From NCBI GenBank assembly GCA_018398585.1, contig JAGTTD010000003.1:7944637-8008636 (forward strand): a stretch of 64,000 nt of DNA. Reading direction: 5' to 3'. Below, one piece after another: positions 31,240-43,000 of the stretch; the first letter of the stretch is position 1; each line of letters opens with the position of its first letter. The notes beneath the pieces are model-generated. The model saw only the letters and a list, made by a program, of their open reading frames with translations. It made no database searches and was not told the origin of the DNA. The translations under genes were made by a program, and so were the position numbers. The DNA is from Simmondsia chinensis. Lineage: Eukaryota; Streptophyta; Magnoliopsida; Caryophyllales; Simmondsiaceae.

Positions 31240-32743
31240 CTAAGAGTATGGACATTAAATATCGGGACATTGATACAGAAGAACAATGAGGTGGCCTAAA
31301 TGATGATGAATCAACATCCTTTGCCTGCAGGAGAATAAATGGGTGGGCACAAAGGCAAGGGATGTGCAAAGATATAAATTGTGGTATTCAGGAAAAACCA
31401 GAGAGAGGAATGGAGTGGGCATTATCGTCGATAACAGTCTTAGGGATAAAGAAGTCGAAGTGTCAAGGACTGGGGATAGGATCATAGGCATCAAGATGAT
31501 ACTAGATGGGGAGGTATGGAATGTCATCAGTGCCTATGCACCACAGACTGGACTACCAGAGAATGAGAAGGCTACATTTTGGGAGGACTTAGACAAAATG
31601 AAGCAAATCATACCACAAGCCGAACAAATGGTGATTGGCGGGGATTTCAATGGCCAGGTTGGTACGACAGAGGACGAATACGCATCACACCATGGGGGAT
31701 TTGGATTGGAACTAGGAATGCAGAGGGGAAATCCCTTCTAGACTTTGCAGTCACGTATGAGCTAGCAATTGCCAACACCTTCTTCAAAAAGCGCGACGAG
31801 CATCTCATCACGTATCAAAGCGGAGAGGCGAGGACTCAGATTGATTACATACTACTGAGGAAAAGGGCACAAAGAGAATGTAGGGACTGCAAGGTCATTC
31901 GAGGAGAGGACCTGTCTAAACAACATCAGGTGGTGTGCATGGATGTAAAGGTCAAGAAGAGGATCAGAAGAAGCAGGAAATCCTTTTAGACACATACCTG
32001 ATGGAGGGATTTGAAGGGAGAAAAATATAGAGCTTACAAAGAAAGAGCGGATTTGGAGCTCGATCGGGATGGGGAGGGAGATACAAACCGAATGTGGAAT
32101 GAAATGGCCCAAAAGATTAGGGGACTGGCACGCGAAGTCCTAGGAGAGTCAAAAGTTGGGGCAATTATCAACAGAGAGTCCTGGTGATGGGGCGACAAAG
32201 TCCAACAGAGGTTTAAGGCGAAACGAGACTTGTTTAAGGAGTGGGAGCGTAGTACAGGAGAGGAAAAGAGACGGAAATATCAACAAGCCAGGAAGGAAGT
32301 AAATAAAGCAGTCCGTAAGGCAAAATCAAGAGCATATGAGGAGTTTTACAAGAGGCTGGATACCAAGGAGGGAGCCAGGGATATATACAAGATCGCCAGA
32401 GCAATAGAGAGGAGGACGAGGGACTTGGAGCAAGTGAAATGCATAAAAGGTGAAGATGGACAGGTGCTAGTGGAAGGGCATCTAATTAGAGCTAGGTGGA
32501 GAGCCTACTTCTACGATCTGTTCAACAACCAGGGAAACGCAGAGATAGCTCTAGGGGATCTCTAGACAACGGTGGAGGATCAGAACGAATGCTATTGTGA
32601 GCGAATTACTCCAGAGGAGATCAAGGAAGCCCTAAAATATATGGGCAGGGGAAGAGCAGTTGGTCCAGATGGGATACCCATTGAGGCATGGAAATGCCTA
32701 GGACAAAGGGCATTAGCTGGCTGACAAAATTCTTTAACCAAAT
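31240..32743 (+). pseudogene. RTE LINE: endonuclease and start of RT
   Basis: An APE-type endonuclease starts LRVWTLNIGTL (~31240), then VGTKARDV, NGVGIIVDNSLRDKEV, VWNVISAYAPQTGLPENEK and IGGDFNGQVGT, where D and N are catalytic. A frameshift near 31725 moves the C-terminal part (FAVTYELAIANTFFKK, then QIDYILLRKR) to the next frame. A linker follows (32230-32565). The RT then begins AYFYDLFNNQGNAEIALGDL, a stop, and GPDGIPIEAWKCLG before the sequence ends at ~32743. The endonuclease nicks target DNA to prime reverse transcription. This copy keeps the 5' half and the minus-strand copy at 828-2721 keeps the 3' half of the same family. The right edge is a joint with an LTR array. Confidence 0.85.
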
Positions 32744-33116
32744 ATAGTAGTTAAGTGAGGGACAATTTGGATATAAATAAATATAGGTTAAGTGGTTAGT
32801 TGTGATAATGCCCTCCCCTAACTCTATAAATAGGAGTTTAGAGGAAGATGAGAGGCATGCCAAAAAAGATGATAAACAATCTCTCTCTCGCCCCCTAATT
32901 TCTCCCTAACTCTCTCCCTACCTATCTTCTTCTACTTCTCCCTCCTTTTTCTCCTATAATATCAATGTAACCCTCCCCTTTTTAGGGTTTATCAATATAA
33001 TTCTTAATTTTAGTATGTGGATTCATGTTTGAGGGTCTGATCGGGTTTTACCCTGTATCATTGGTATCAGAGCATCGATCCTCTGACCTAGGGGTGCTGA
33101 ATTTTGGTATTCATCA

Positions 33117-33329
33117 ATGGAGGTCCAAGTTGGTCTATCCGGAGTACAACTCGAGTATATGTTGAAATGGCTCGACAAATTTGAAAAGAAAACTGAAGAA
33201 ATCAAACTCCATCCTGAGAATTTCGGACAGAAAATGGAGTCAAAATTCGACGAAATTAAAAATCGACGCGAAAGGAGTACTCACAAGGCAAGGATCAAAT
33301 TGAGACTTACTGTAGCAGTGTTGAGGTAG
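33117..33329 (+). pseudogene. Array internal ORF, copy 1
   Basis: The frame starts MEVQVGLSGVQLEYMLKWLD and is Lys/Glu-rich, probably coiled-coil. It stops after 70 residues because of a frameshift. Sequence beyond the stop stays open in the next frame (PADLVENEAKVEASEPLPP and on), so an ancestral ORF of about 190 residues is inferred. It may be a gag-like N-terminal part; no zinc knuckle is seen. Confidence 0.6.
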
Positions 33330-34275
33330 ATGAAGCTCTGGCACCAGCAGATCTGGTCGAAAATGAAGCTAAGGTTGAGGCTTCGGAACCTCTGCCACCG
33401 ATCATCAATTCCGGTAGCGAAGAGACCAGAGATCTGAGAAAATGGGACGATCGAACCCAGGAGAGAGTGCTGGAGCCACAAGGAGTGGACGCGCCGTCGC
33501 CGATCGTCGAGCATCCACTTCCTTCGTGCGTTCGGGCTGTCATTTCAGTGAAGGGAAGCAACGCCTAGATGATCAAGGCCACCACTTCCGGTCCGGGTCG
33601 CACCTCGCTTGCCGCCACCGCTTTGGAGTCGAACCACCTGCCGCTCGCAGAAAACCGCCGCTGTGGATGTCCCGTGGTGTTAGGGTTTAAGCTTGGGGGT
33701 GGTCTTCACGGAGAATGAAGTGGAAATTGGGACTGGGACTTAGTGCTGATATTTACCCTTTTGCCCCTGATTTTTGCTTAAATATTTTAATATTTGTAAT
33801 TTTTGTATTTGATACAGGAGGGTTACTAATTCAAGTATCAATACCTAGATCCTTGAGGGCAAGGATCTTTAAAGGGGGAAGGTATTGATACAAGGAAAAA
33901 ATATAGTAGTTAAGTGAGGGACAATTTAGATATAAATAAATATAGGTTAAGTAGTTAATTACGATAATGCTCTTCCCTAACTCTATGAATAGGAGTTTAG
34001 AGGAAGATGAGAGGCTTGCCAAAAAAGATGATAAATAATCTCTCTCTCTCCCACTAATTTATCCCTAAGTCTCTCCCTACCTATCTTCTTCTACTTCTCC
34101 CTCCTTTCTTTCCTATAATATCAATGTAATCCTCCATTTTTTAAGGTTTATTAATAGAATTCTTAGTTTTAGTATGTGGATTCATGTTTGAGGGTCTGAT
34201 CGGATTTGACCCTGTATCATTGGTATCAGAGCATCGATCCTCTGACCTAGGGGTGCTGAATTTTGGTATTCATCA

Positions 34276-34488
34276 ATGGAGGTCCAAGTTGGTCTATCCG
34301 GAGTACAACTCGAGTATATGTTGAAATGGCTCGACAAATTTGAAAAGAAAACTGAAGAAATCAAACAGCAACTGGAGAATTCCGAACAGAAAATGGAGAC
34401 AAAATTCAATGAAATTAAAAATGGGCGCGAAAGGAGTGCTCACAAGGCAAGGATCAAATTGAGACTTACTGTAGCAGTGTTGAGGTAG
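34276..34488 (+). pseudogene. Array internal ORF, copy 2
   Basis: The start and 70-residue length match copy 1 (EEIKQQLENSEQKMETKFNE segment). The same frameshift position leads to the same early stop, so the break predates the array's duplication or is shared by recombination. The downstream frame 34626-35054 is the continuation. Confidence 0.6.
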
Positions 34489-35441
34489 ATGAAGCTCCGG
34501 CACCAGCAGATCTAGCCAAAAATGGAGCTGAGGTTGAGGCTTCGAAACCTCTGCCACCGATCATCAATTCCGGCAGCGAAGAGACAGGAGATCTGAGAAA
34601 ATGGGACGATCGGACCCAGGAGACAGTGCTGGAGCCACAAGGAGTGGCCGCGCCGTCCCCGGTCTTCGAGCATGCACCTCCTTCGTGCGTTCGGGCTGTC
34701 ATTTCAGTGGAGGGAAGCAACGCCAAGATAATCGAGGCCCTCAACCACCACCTCCAGTCCGGGTCGCACCTCCCTCGCCGCCACCGCTTTGGAGTCGAAC
34801 CACCTGCCACTCGCCGAAAACCGCCGCTGTGGATGTCCCGTGGAGTTAGGGTTTCAGCTTGGGGGTTGTCTTCACGGAGAATGAAGTGGAAATTGGGACT
34901 GGGACTTAGTGTTGATATTTACCCTTTTGCCCCTGATTTTTTCTTAAATATCTTAATTTTTGTAATTTTTGTATTTGATATGGGAGGGTTACTAATTCAA
35001 GTATCAATACCTAGAACCTTGAGTGCAAGGATCGTTAAAGGGGGAAGGTATTGATACAGGGAAAAAATATAGTAGTTAAGTGATGGACAATTTAGATATA
35101 AATAAATATAAGTTAAGTTGTTAATTACGATAATGCCCTCCCCTAACTCTATAAATAGGAGGTTAGAGGAAGATGAGAGCCATGCCAAAAAAGATGATAA
35201 ACAATCTCTCTCTCTCCCTCTAATTTCTCCCTAACTCTCTCCCTACCTATCTTCTTCTACTTCTCCCTCCTTTCTCTCCTATAATATCAATGTAATCCTC
35301 CCCTTTTTAGAGTGTATCAATATAATTCTTAGTTTTAGTATGTGGATTCATGTTTGAGGGACTTATTGGGTTTTTCCCTGTAGCATTGGTATCAGAGCAT
35401 CAATCCTCTAACCTAGGGGTGCTAAATTTTGGTATTCATCA

Positions 35442-35555
35442 ATGGAGGTCCAAGTTGATCTATTCGGAGTACAACGCGAGTATATGCTGAAATGGCTTGA
35501 AATATTTGAAAAGAAAACTGAAGAAATCAAACAGCAACTGGAGAATTCCGGATAG
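35442..35555 (+). pseudogene. Array internal ORF, copy 3
   Basis: The same start (MEVQVDLFGVQREYMLKWLE) is cut by TAG at codon 38 (35553-35555). Beyond it, the KMETKFDEIKN segment continues. Its downstream frameshift region differs from copies 1 and 2 by an extra G, so the long frame continues here past the point where they break. Confidence 0.6.
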
Positions 35556-36553
35556 AAAATGGAGACAAAATTCGACGAAATTAAAAATCGGTGCGAAGAG
35601 GAGTACTCACAAGGCAAGGATCAAATTTAGACTTTCTGTAGCAATATTGGGGCTAATGATGCTCCGGCACCAACAGATCTGGTCGAAAATGGAGCTGAGG
35701 TTGAGGCTTCGGAACCTCTGCCATCGATCATCAATTCCGGCGGCGAAGAGACCGGAGATCTGAGAAAGTGGGATGATCGGACCCAGGAGAGAGTGCCGGA
35801 GCCACCAGGAGTGGACGCGCCGTCGCCGATCGTCGAGCATCCACCTCCTTCGTGCGTTCGGGCTGTCGTTTCAAAGGAGGGAAGCAATGCCAAGATGATC
35901 GAGGCCCTCCACCACCACCTCCAGTCCAGGTCGCACCTCCCTCGCCGCCACCACTTTGGAGTCGAACCACCTGCTGCTCGCCGAAAACCGCCGCTGTAGA
36001 TGTCCCGTGGTGTTAGGGTTTCAGCTTGGGGGTGGTCTTCACGGAGAATGAAGGGGAAATTGGGACTGGGACTTAGTGCTAATATTTACCCTTTTGCCCC
36101 TGATTTTTGCTTTAATATTTTAATATTTGTAACTTTTGTATTTGATCCGGGAGGGTTACTAATTCAAGGATCAATACCTAGATCCTTGAGGGCAAGGATC
36201 ATTTAAAGGGGGAAGGTATTGATACAGTGAAAAAATATAGTAGTTAAGTGAGGGACAATTTAGATATAAATAAATATAGGTTAAGTAGTTAATTACGATA
36301 ATACTCTCTCCTAACTCTATAAATAGGAGGTTAGATAAAGATGAAAGGCATGCCAAGAAAGATGATAAACAATCTCTCTCTCTCCCCCTAATTTCTCTCT
36401 AACTCTCTCCCTACCTATCTTCTTCTATTTCTCCCTCCTTTCTCTCCTAAAATATTAATGTAATTCTTCCCTTTTTAAGGTTTATCAATATTATTCTTAG
36501 TTTTAGTATGTGGATTCATGTTTGAGGGTCTGATCGGGTTTTACCCTGTATCA

Positions 36554-36856
36554 CCAATCCATAGAGGAGATACTTGATGATATTGAGATCCTATCCCCAC
36601 CACCATCGATAATCCCACGAACACCATCCTTGCCTATCATCCACACGACACCACTATTCCAACCAAAATCAACAACATTAGCTCCACCAAAAAAAGTATC
36701 CACTCAACTCCCATCACGCGCACCAACTAATACAAGTCCACATCGTAGTGCTCTATCATGACCTAGATCTCCTGGATTTTCTCCTTTGCCATCGCCAACT
36801 ACCTTCAAGACTAAGCGGCCGAATTTGAGGATGAATTCTCTCCAAGTCGGGGAGGA
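36554..36856 (+). mobile_element. Ty3/gypsy polyprotein 3' end
   Basis: A Pro/Ser/Thr-rich tail of the polyprotein is followed by RPNLRMNSLQVGEDD and a purine tract. The last ~105 bp equal 1-108. There is one in-frame stop near 36762. Confidence 0.65.
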
Positions 36857-37297
36857 TGATGCAACCCTTATCTTGGCGGATCGAGTTCTTGGTGATGTGG
36901 TTTACTTAGCTAGTTGATAGGAGACACGACTGGATAAAGACTTGAGGGACATCTATTTGGTTATTTTATTATTAGACTAGGTAATAATGACTCGTTGTTT
37001 TAGATAATTTTTAGTTCAGTTAGATAATTAAGAGTTATTTTTGTATTTATTTTTTAATTTTTAAGTCTTTTAGTTTAGATGAATTAACTTTTTTATTTAA
37101 ACAAGAGGAAGACTATGATTAATTTAGCATTCAATTTTCTAAGATTATTTTGATGAGTTGTTAATTCTTTCAATTTTCGAGTGTGAGAATTAGAATTGAC
37201 TTTATTTCCACCTTGTTTTATTATTTTCGTAATAAAATTAAACGGAAGACTGTTGAACCTTTTCGTTTCCCTTATTTTCCTTCTATACGTTGCATCA
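36857..37297 (+). mobile_element. Ty3/gypsy LTR (copy C)
   Basis: The LTR is 441 bp, TGATGCAACCC...ACGTTGCATCA, the same length as the LTR at 109-549. It follows the purine tract of the polyprotein end directly. Confidence 0.85.
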
Positions 37298-38432
37298 GTT
37301 AAATGATCTTGAAAATAAAATTATTGTATTATTTTATTAACTTTCTATTTATTTACTTATGTCCAATTTTGTCATTTTGCAATAGTTAGTTGACTTGAAC
37401 ATCTATTTACATGAAATTGCTTAGCCATTAGTTGCCAGCTAATGACTAATCAATCATTTAATTGCTAACGGATATTAGAGTCTTGACCAACCTATCACAA
37501 TTTATTATTGTTGAGCAACAACTTTTAATTATTCAAAAACTATTATTTTGCTCTACTTTGAATAAAATTCAACAGTTTTATTTTATAGCCATCAAAAAAG
37601 ATCATGCTCATCTAGAAGTGAGTCATTCAACAAGGGACAATGTCTTTAGACTTTAAAAAAATACCCACACATGGGCTGTGTTATCAAATCTTGACTTCAT
37701 ATTTCTTAATTTTTAAGAAATAAATATTAAATTTTAGAAATATTTTTTTTATTTTAAATTCAATTTAATTTTTCAAAATATGAAAATTCAAAATAAAAAA
37801 AAAGAAAAATTGAGTTTTAAAACCAAGATTCCAATTTAAAAGTATTATAAAAAAAAAGCTGAATAAGGCCCAATATTCGTGGTTTTCTAATATTTTTTGG
37901 TTTTCTAAAAACTGAAACCATATTATCAAAACAATTTTCCTGATTTTTTTTTAAAAAAGTTTTTGTTTAAATTTTTTTTTCCCTAATTTGAGCTATAGTT
38001 AATAACAAAAAAATCAAAAATCAAAATGAATCACTTTAAAACCTGTTGTTCATTTTCATCCCTCTCTTGTTGTTGCGTTTCTTTTGCCTTATGACAAATG
38101 TCTATTAGGCATGAAATGTGCACAATGAACGGACTTATATTATAACAAAAACTATAAAATATATTAATATTTAGAGTAGGCTATTGGGATTTAAACTCAT
38201 GATATCTCGCTAAATAAAAATTCGATACCATATCAACAAACCAACTAATCCAAAAAATTAACCTGATGGATGAAGGTCTGTGAATTATTTTATGCTATAA
38301 CAAAAACTAAAAATAATTTTTGGTTTTTTATTAAAAAAAAAAAACCAAATATAATTCAGTCTTTTTTTTTTTTTTTTTACATTAAAAACTAGAAACTCCA
38401 AGCAATACTAAACATGACACTCCATACACTTC
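37298..38432. other. AT-rich upstream region of PR-10 copy C
   Basis: I see no gene. It contains the empty target site (37558-37576) of the RTE LINE present in segment A. Confidence 0.6.
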
Positions 38433-38440
38433 TATAAATA
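38433..38440 (+). promoter_or_regulatory. TATA box of PR-10 copy C
   Basis: TATAAATA lies 111 bp upstream of the ATG, at the same spacing as in copies A and B. Confidence 0.75.
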
Positions 38441-38551
38441 CAACCAACCAATTGACCCCTTTACACAACGAACAACACCCACTGCCCTCTACCTGTAATC
38501 CTTTTCTTCTTTAAGATTTTGACATCTTCTTTGGTGATCAAAGGAACTACG

Positions 38552-39535
38552 ATGGCGGTCGCAACGTGCACCATGGCAGAGATCACGAGCTCAGTCTCAC
38601 CGGCGAGACTATTCAAAGCTCTTTGCCTTGATAACCACAACCTCTTTCCCAAGCTCATGCCCGAGAGCGTCAAAAGCATTGAGGTTGTTCAAGGGGATGC
38701 CCATGCTGCCGGTTGCATCAAGAAGCTTAGCTTCGCTGACGGTAAATTAATTATTTATGATATTATTTCATGCTCATTATATTAGTACAAAACAGATAGT
38801 ATAGTATAATAATTATCCTTTGGTCTTACACAGATGTTGTATAAGACACAATATCAAAGCTTTGTTAACTAGAAGGTTACATATTCAAATATTAATAATC
38901 ACACCCTTAATATTAATTTAATTTAAGCACAAAGTATGATGCGTAACTGTGGCTAAAATTCTTATAATAGTTGATTCATTAACCATAAGTAATCGGAAAT
39001 ATGAGCCAAGGTTTGAAATTTTACATGTGCAGAGCTTTCATAATAATAAAGATAATAACTGTATATTTTCTAAAATGGTAAAAATAAGCTGGAAAATTTT
39101 ACATGCGTGGACTTGCGTTGATCAAACACATTTTTCTTTTCGAACATATTTTCTTAAAATGTTTTTCTTTTTCATCTTTTTATCTTTTTTTATTTCATTA
39201 AAAGCTTTTTTAGTCCAATAGTCTTAAACTTTTAGAATATTTGATTGACAGGAAGTCCATACAAGTACCTGAAGCATAGGATTGATGAGCTCGATGAGAA
39301 AAACTTCTACTGTAAGTACACCACTGTTGAGGGTGACGTGCTGGGAGACAAGCTAGAGTATGTTGTCAACGAGTCTAAGCTTGAGCCCAAAGGGGCAGGC
39401 GCCCTTTACAAGATGACCTGCCATTATCACTTGAAAGCAGGTGCCACAATTGAGGAGGGCCAGATCAAGATCGGCAAGGAGAAGATAAAGGAGATGTTCG
39501 AGAAGGTCGAGAGCTACCTCCTTGCCAACCCTTAG
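38552..39535 (+). CDS. PR-10 / Bet v 1-like protein, copy C (C-terminus shortened by 4 residues)
   Basis: Exons are 38552-38741 and 39252-39535 with a 510 bp GT...AG intron at the conserved place. The product is 157 aa. Compared with copy A, a CAG codon has become TAG (39533-39535) just after YLLANP, removing the last four residues. The old stop is at 39545-39547. Family marks are the same: [22 protein letters not shown] followed by the degenerate loop [19 protein letters not shown], and the C-terminal helix [16 protein letters not shown]. Such a short trim lies beyond the helix and probably leaves the fold intact; some PR-10 proteins end at this point. The role inferred is cytosolic binding of hydrophobic ligands or a defence-related function, as for the family. 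Confidence 0.88.
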
Positions 39536-39780
39536 ACCTATGCTTAAGCATATGACTTTATCAGATGTCTCCCAAAAGACCTCTCAAACACATTACTATA
39601 TAATGACTTTGTTATGTTTAAGAACATTGGGTGAGTGTGCTTCCCTGCATTTTTTATTTTATTTTTGTTTTTTTTTTTTGTATCCACTTTAATTTTTAAC
39701 TTTCCTTTCACCGCTTGGTCAGCCTTCACAAGGAGACTTTGTTTGTGACACTTGTATTATGAAGGCCTGTTTTAATTGAA

Positions 39781-39786
39781 AATAAA
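39781..39786 (+). promoter_or_regulatory. Candidate polyadenylation signal, PR-10 copy C
   Basis: AATAAA lies 246 bp beyond the stop, in the conserved 3' flank. Confidence 0.45.
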
Positions 39787-40094
39787 GGATACATTTAATT
39801 TGGGATAACTCCATTCTATTATTTTCCTATCATCTTTTAACATGATTTCTCAAATTTTCATTTGGCACATGTAAGGATCTGGTATTTACGTGAGTTATCA
39901 TCCTAAATTCATTTTCATTAGGTAGAGTATAACTCACTAGACGCCAAGATTAATATCCCTTTTTTTTTTAAATCTAAAGGGGAAGCTTGTCATTGAGACT
40001 CACTCGTGGAACCATTTATTTTTAATAAATAGACTTATTTCAAAAAATGCTTTTCCCCTATGCACCGGAAATTGACTTCTTCCTGTGTGATGGA

Positions 40095-43000
40095 TGTTAC
40101 AAAAATTGACTAAATTGCCGCTAATAGTAATGAAAATATAGCGAAACTTGCAGCAAAAAATACAGTAAAAAACTATTGCAAACCACTACAGAAATTTCAG
40201 CAAAATTGCAGTAAATAATTTTGCCAAGAATAACTGAAAATCCGGAGCAAAATTCTAGTAAAATAACAGCAAAAATTATCTAAACGTAAGCAACCAAATA
40301 ATCGTTAGAAAATCGATAAATATTCAATCATACCAAGGAAAGAGAGAGTAATTAGAAAGATCTCACAAAAAAAGATATCGCGTCGCGATAAATGCCACTG
40401 TCCTAAAAGACGATTTCACCGCTGCTCCAGTGCACACAGTATAACCGGTGGCCGTCATCCAGGATTAACGCGATCTGACTCTTAACATGCACTCATTAAT
40501 TGTTGGGTAGGTGTACCTTGAACTTTGCCCGAATTTGAGCAGAAAGAGACTCAAATAGAGGAGAGAAAGAGAGATTATCTGGGTGACAGATCTGGTGGTG
40601 TCCGGTGGTGCTGCTCCAACAACGTGGGGCTGTGCTCGCCTCAAAACAGAGAGCCGCAGAGAGAGATAGTTGAAGAGAGAGTTGGGACTATTTTTTCAGA
40701 GGAGAGAGAAGATAATTGTTGCTGCTTTTTGATGATTTTTACATACTACACCAAACATCATATCTATACTTGTTACACTCATAAAACCAACAGCCAAAAT
40801 GCTAATAAAATGGCTATGTAACAGCCATAATTTTAATGGTAAGAAACGGTAGCAATAATGTCCCAATAGCTATATAATTAATTAATTCCAACGGTCACAA
40901 TTTTAATGACTATAAAGGGCTAGTAACTGTAAACGGTCAGTAAATAGGCATGGTCAAACTATTTTCCCATAACACTTATATTTAGTTTGTATTATTTTTC
41001 TAACAATCCCCTACAAAGGATACAAGCAGAAGAGAGCAAAGAAGAATAAATTGGACAAAGGGAGTTTAGTTTTTCAGTGCCGATGTCTCGCGACTTGAAT
41101 CGTCACCTAGTGTAACCCAAGTTTAGGACCAACATCTTGCAAGGTGACTTTCGTCTTGAAACTCACAAGGGGTTGTATGGTCTGCCACTTGGACACATAC
41201 AAAACTCCAGATCTCAGCAACTCCAGCGGTTTGGTGCATTTTATCGGCCATGCACTCGTCTGGGATATTCAAAGGCGTTCTAGAAGGCAAGTCTTAAGCC
41301 TTCATAGGGAGCAGCCACGCTCCCACACCTATATAGGTAGATCCCATCAAGTGTGTGTTACCTCAAACCACCAAACATATGGCTATGGGTCCATTAAGAG
41401 CTAGAGCTCAACCTTACTCCTTGGTAACATAACGACAACTCATGCGGTTTGGCTCATTTTATCGGCCATGCACTCATCTTGTATATTCATAGGCACTCTA
41501 GAAAGCAAGTCTTAAACCTTCATAGGGAGCGGCCAGACTCCCACACCTACATAGGTGGATCCCATCAAATGTGTATTACCACACACCACCAAACATACGG
41601 ATATGAGTCCATTAAGAGCTAAAGCTCAACCTCACCCCTGGTAACATACAGACAGTGTCCATCAAGTGCAAGCCTCGCTTGCACCACCAAACATATGGCT
41701 ATAGACCCGTCTCCGCACTGTCACACCATAGAGAGGGATAACATAAAACACAGTGCATTCCTTGAACGAAACTATGACTTTTCACATTGAACCTGTTAAG
41801 ACCAAGTTGGATACATCACAGTTTATTTATGTATAGACTTGAGTCCCGTCCCCCTCGATGTTTCCACAATCATTTTCCGACATAGCATCCTTATCAATGG
41901 ATCCATAAGGTTCTTTCTAGACCTTACACAATTTAGTGATATCACTTTCTTTCTAGTAGACCGTTTACGATCTTATGCCTGAGACGAATAGGTCTCTTCT
42001 TGCCAAGCCCATCAAGTGTACAGTGCCCACACCACCCGTCACGGACTAGGGGCATGCTCAACCATCATACATGGCTTTTCACACTGTATTGCAACAAAGC
42101 GGTACTTGAGAGTTGACCACTGCCAACATCAATCACGAGTTGCTCTCACCCCCACATTGAGGTATTTGCAATGAGCTATTAAGCAACTAGCTCCATCGCC
42201 TGTCAACTTTAGCAAAAGTCAGTCTAACATAACAATGGAGCAAATATCATATCAATCATATCTCCACCTCAAGTGCTCAAATAGTACATATATCGTACGT
42301 ATACCATATATACGGTTGGCACAAGAGGCATATACTGCAAATTTGTCAATTTCATATATCATCACAATTGTGAAACATTAACATCTCAAATCAATTGAAT
42401 CACCACCAGTTCATGTCACAAAAGACCACATACCCATTATCATCGCACTTAGAGTACATGCACTATCACTATTAAGGGTAGTCCATGTATTACCCATAAT
42501 TCACAAGGTGCCTTTTACAATTCAAGTTAAGGTAACACAAACCTCTACAAGGCTCTCAAGTCCAAGTGTTAGCTTCATCAAGCTATTCACACTGACTTTT
42601 GACAGTCACCAAAATAATGTTTCTATCATAATCAATTTCCATACGTTAGCTATAGCTAGCAAACATTGGCAAAAATACAATAACCATAAAAGATTATGAT
42701 CAGATAACATACCTCATAGGCTCTCGGGTGCTCTTACAACGCCCACAATGGAATGTCTCACACTATATTCCTAATCCATTCAATTTTTCTAGCTCCCAAC
42801 TAAGTGTTTAAGGACAACTAAAAAATGTAGGTTTCAAAGGGGTGGCACAAGACATGGCTTACTAATGAGCCTAAATACATTGTAATTAGTAGAATATCTC
42901 TTATCGATATCAAACACTCAACACAACAAGGAGTCTATTACAACGTAAATCTCATTCATGATGCTTCACTAGTACTTCAACATTTTAACTAGAGCACTTC

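Larger units (their letters stand above)
32740..36553 (+). mobile_element. Head-to-tail array of a small LTR retrotransposon (4 LTRs, 3 internal regions)
   Basis: LTRs are at ~32740-33060 (5'-truncated), 33886-34219, 35052-35385 and 36220-36553. The last three are each 334 bp and run TGATACA...CCCTGTATCA (TAGCA in the third). Internal regions are 825, 832 and 834 bp. Each internal region starts with TTGGTATCAGAGCATC (initiator-Met PBS) and ends with the purine tract AAAGGGGGAAGGTAT. The repeat period is about 1.17 kb. No pol is present, so movement would need enzymes from another element. The left edge abuts a broken RTE LINE and the right edge abuts gypsy polyprotein sequence. A target duplication cannot be read. 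Confidence 0.92.
36752..40094 (+). repeat. PR-10 duplication segment C (older duplication with 1-5192)
   Basis: This segment is co-linear with 1-5192 without the RTE LINE. Its downstream flank continues at 46275 after a 6.18 kb LTR element, where it resembles 13190-13840 downstream of copy B. Confidence 0.8.
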
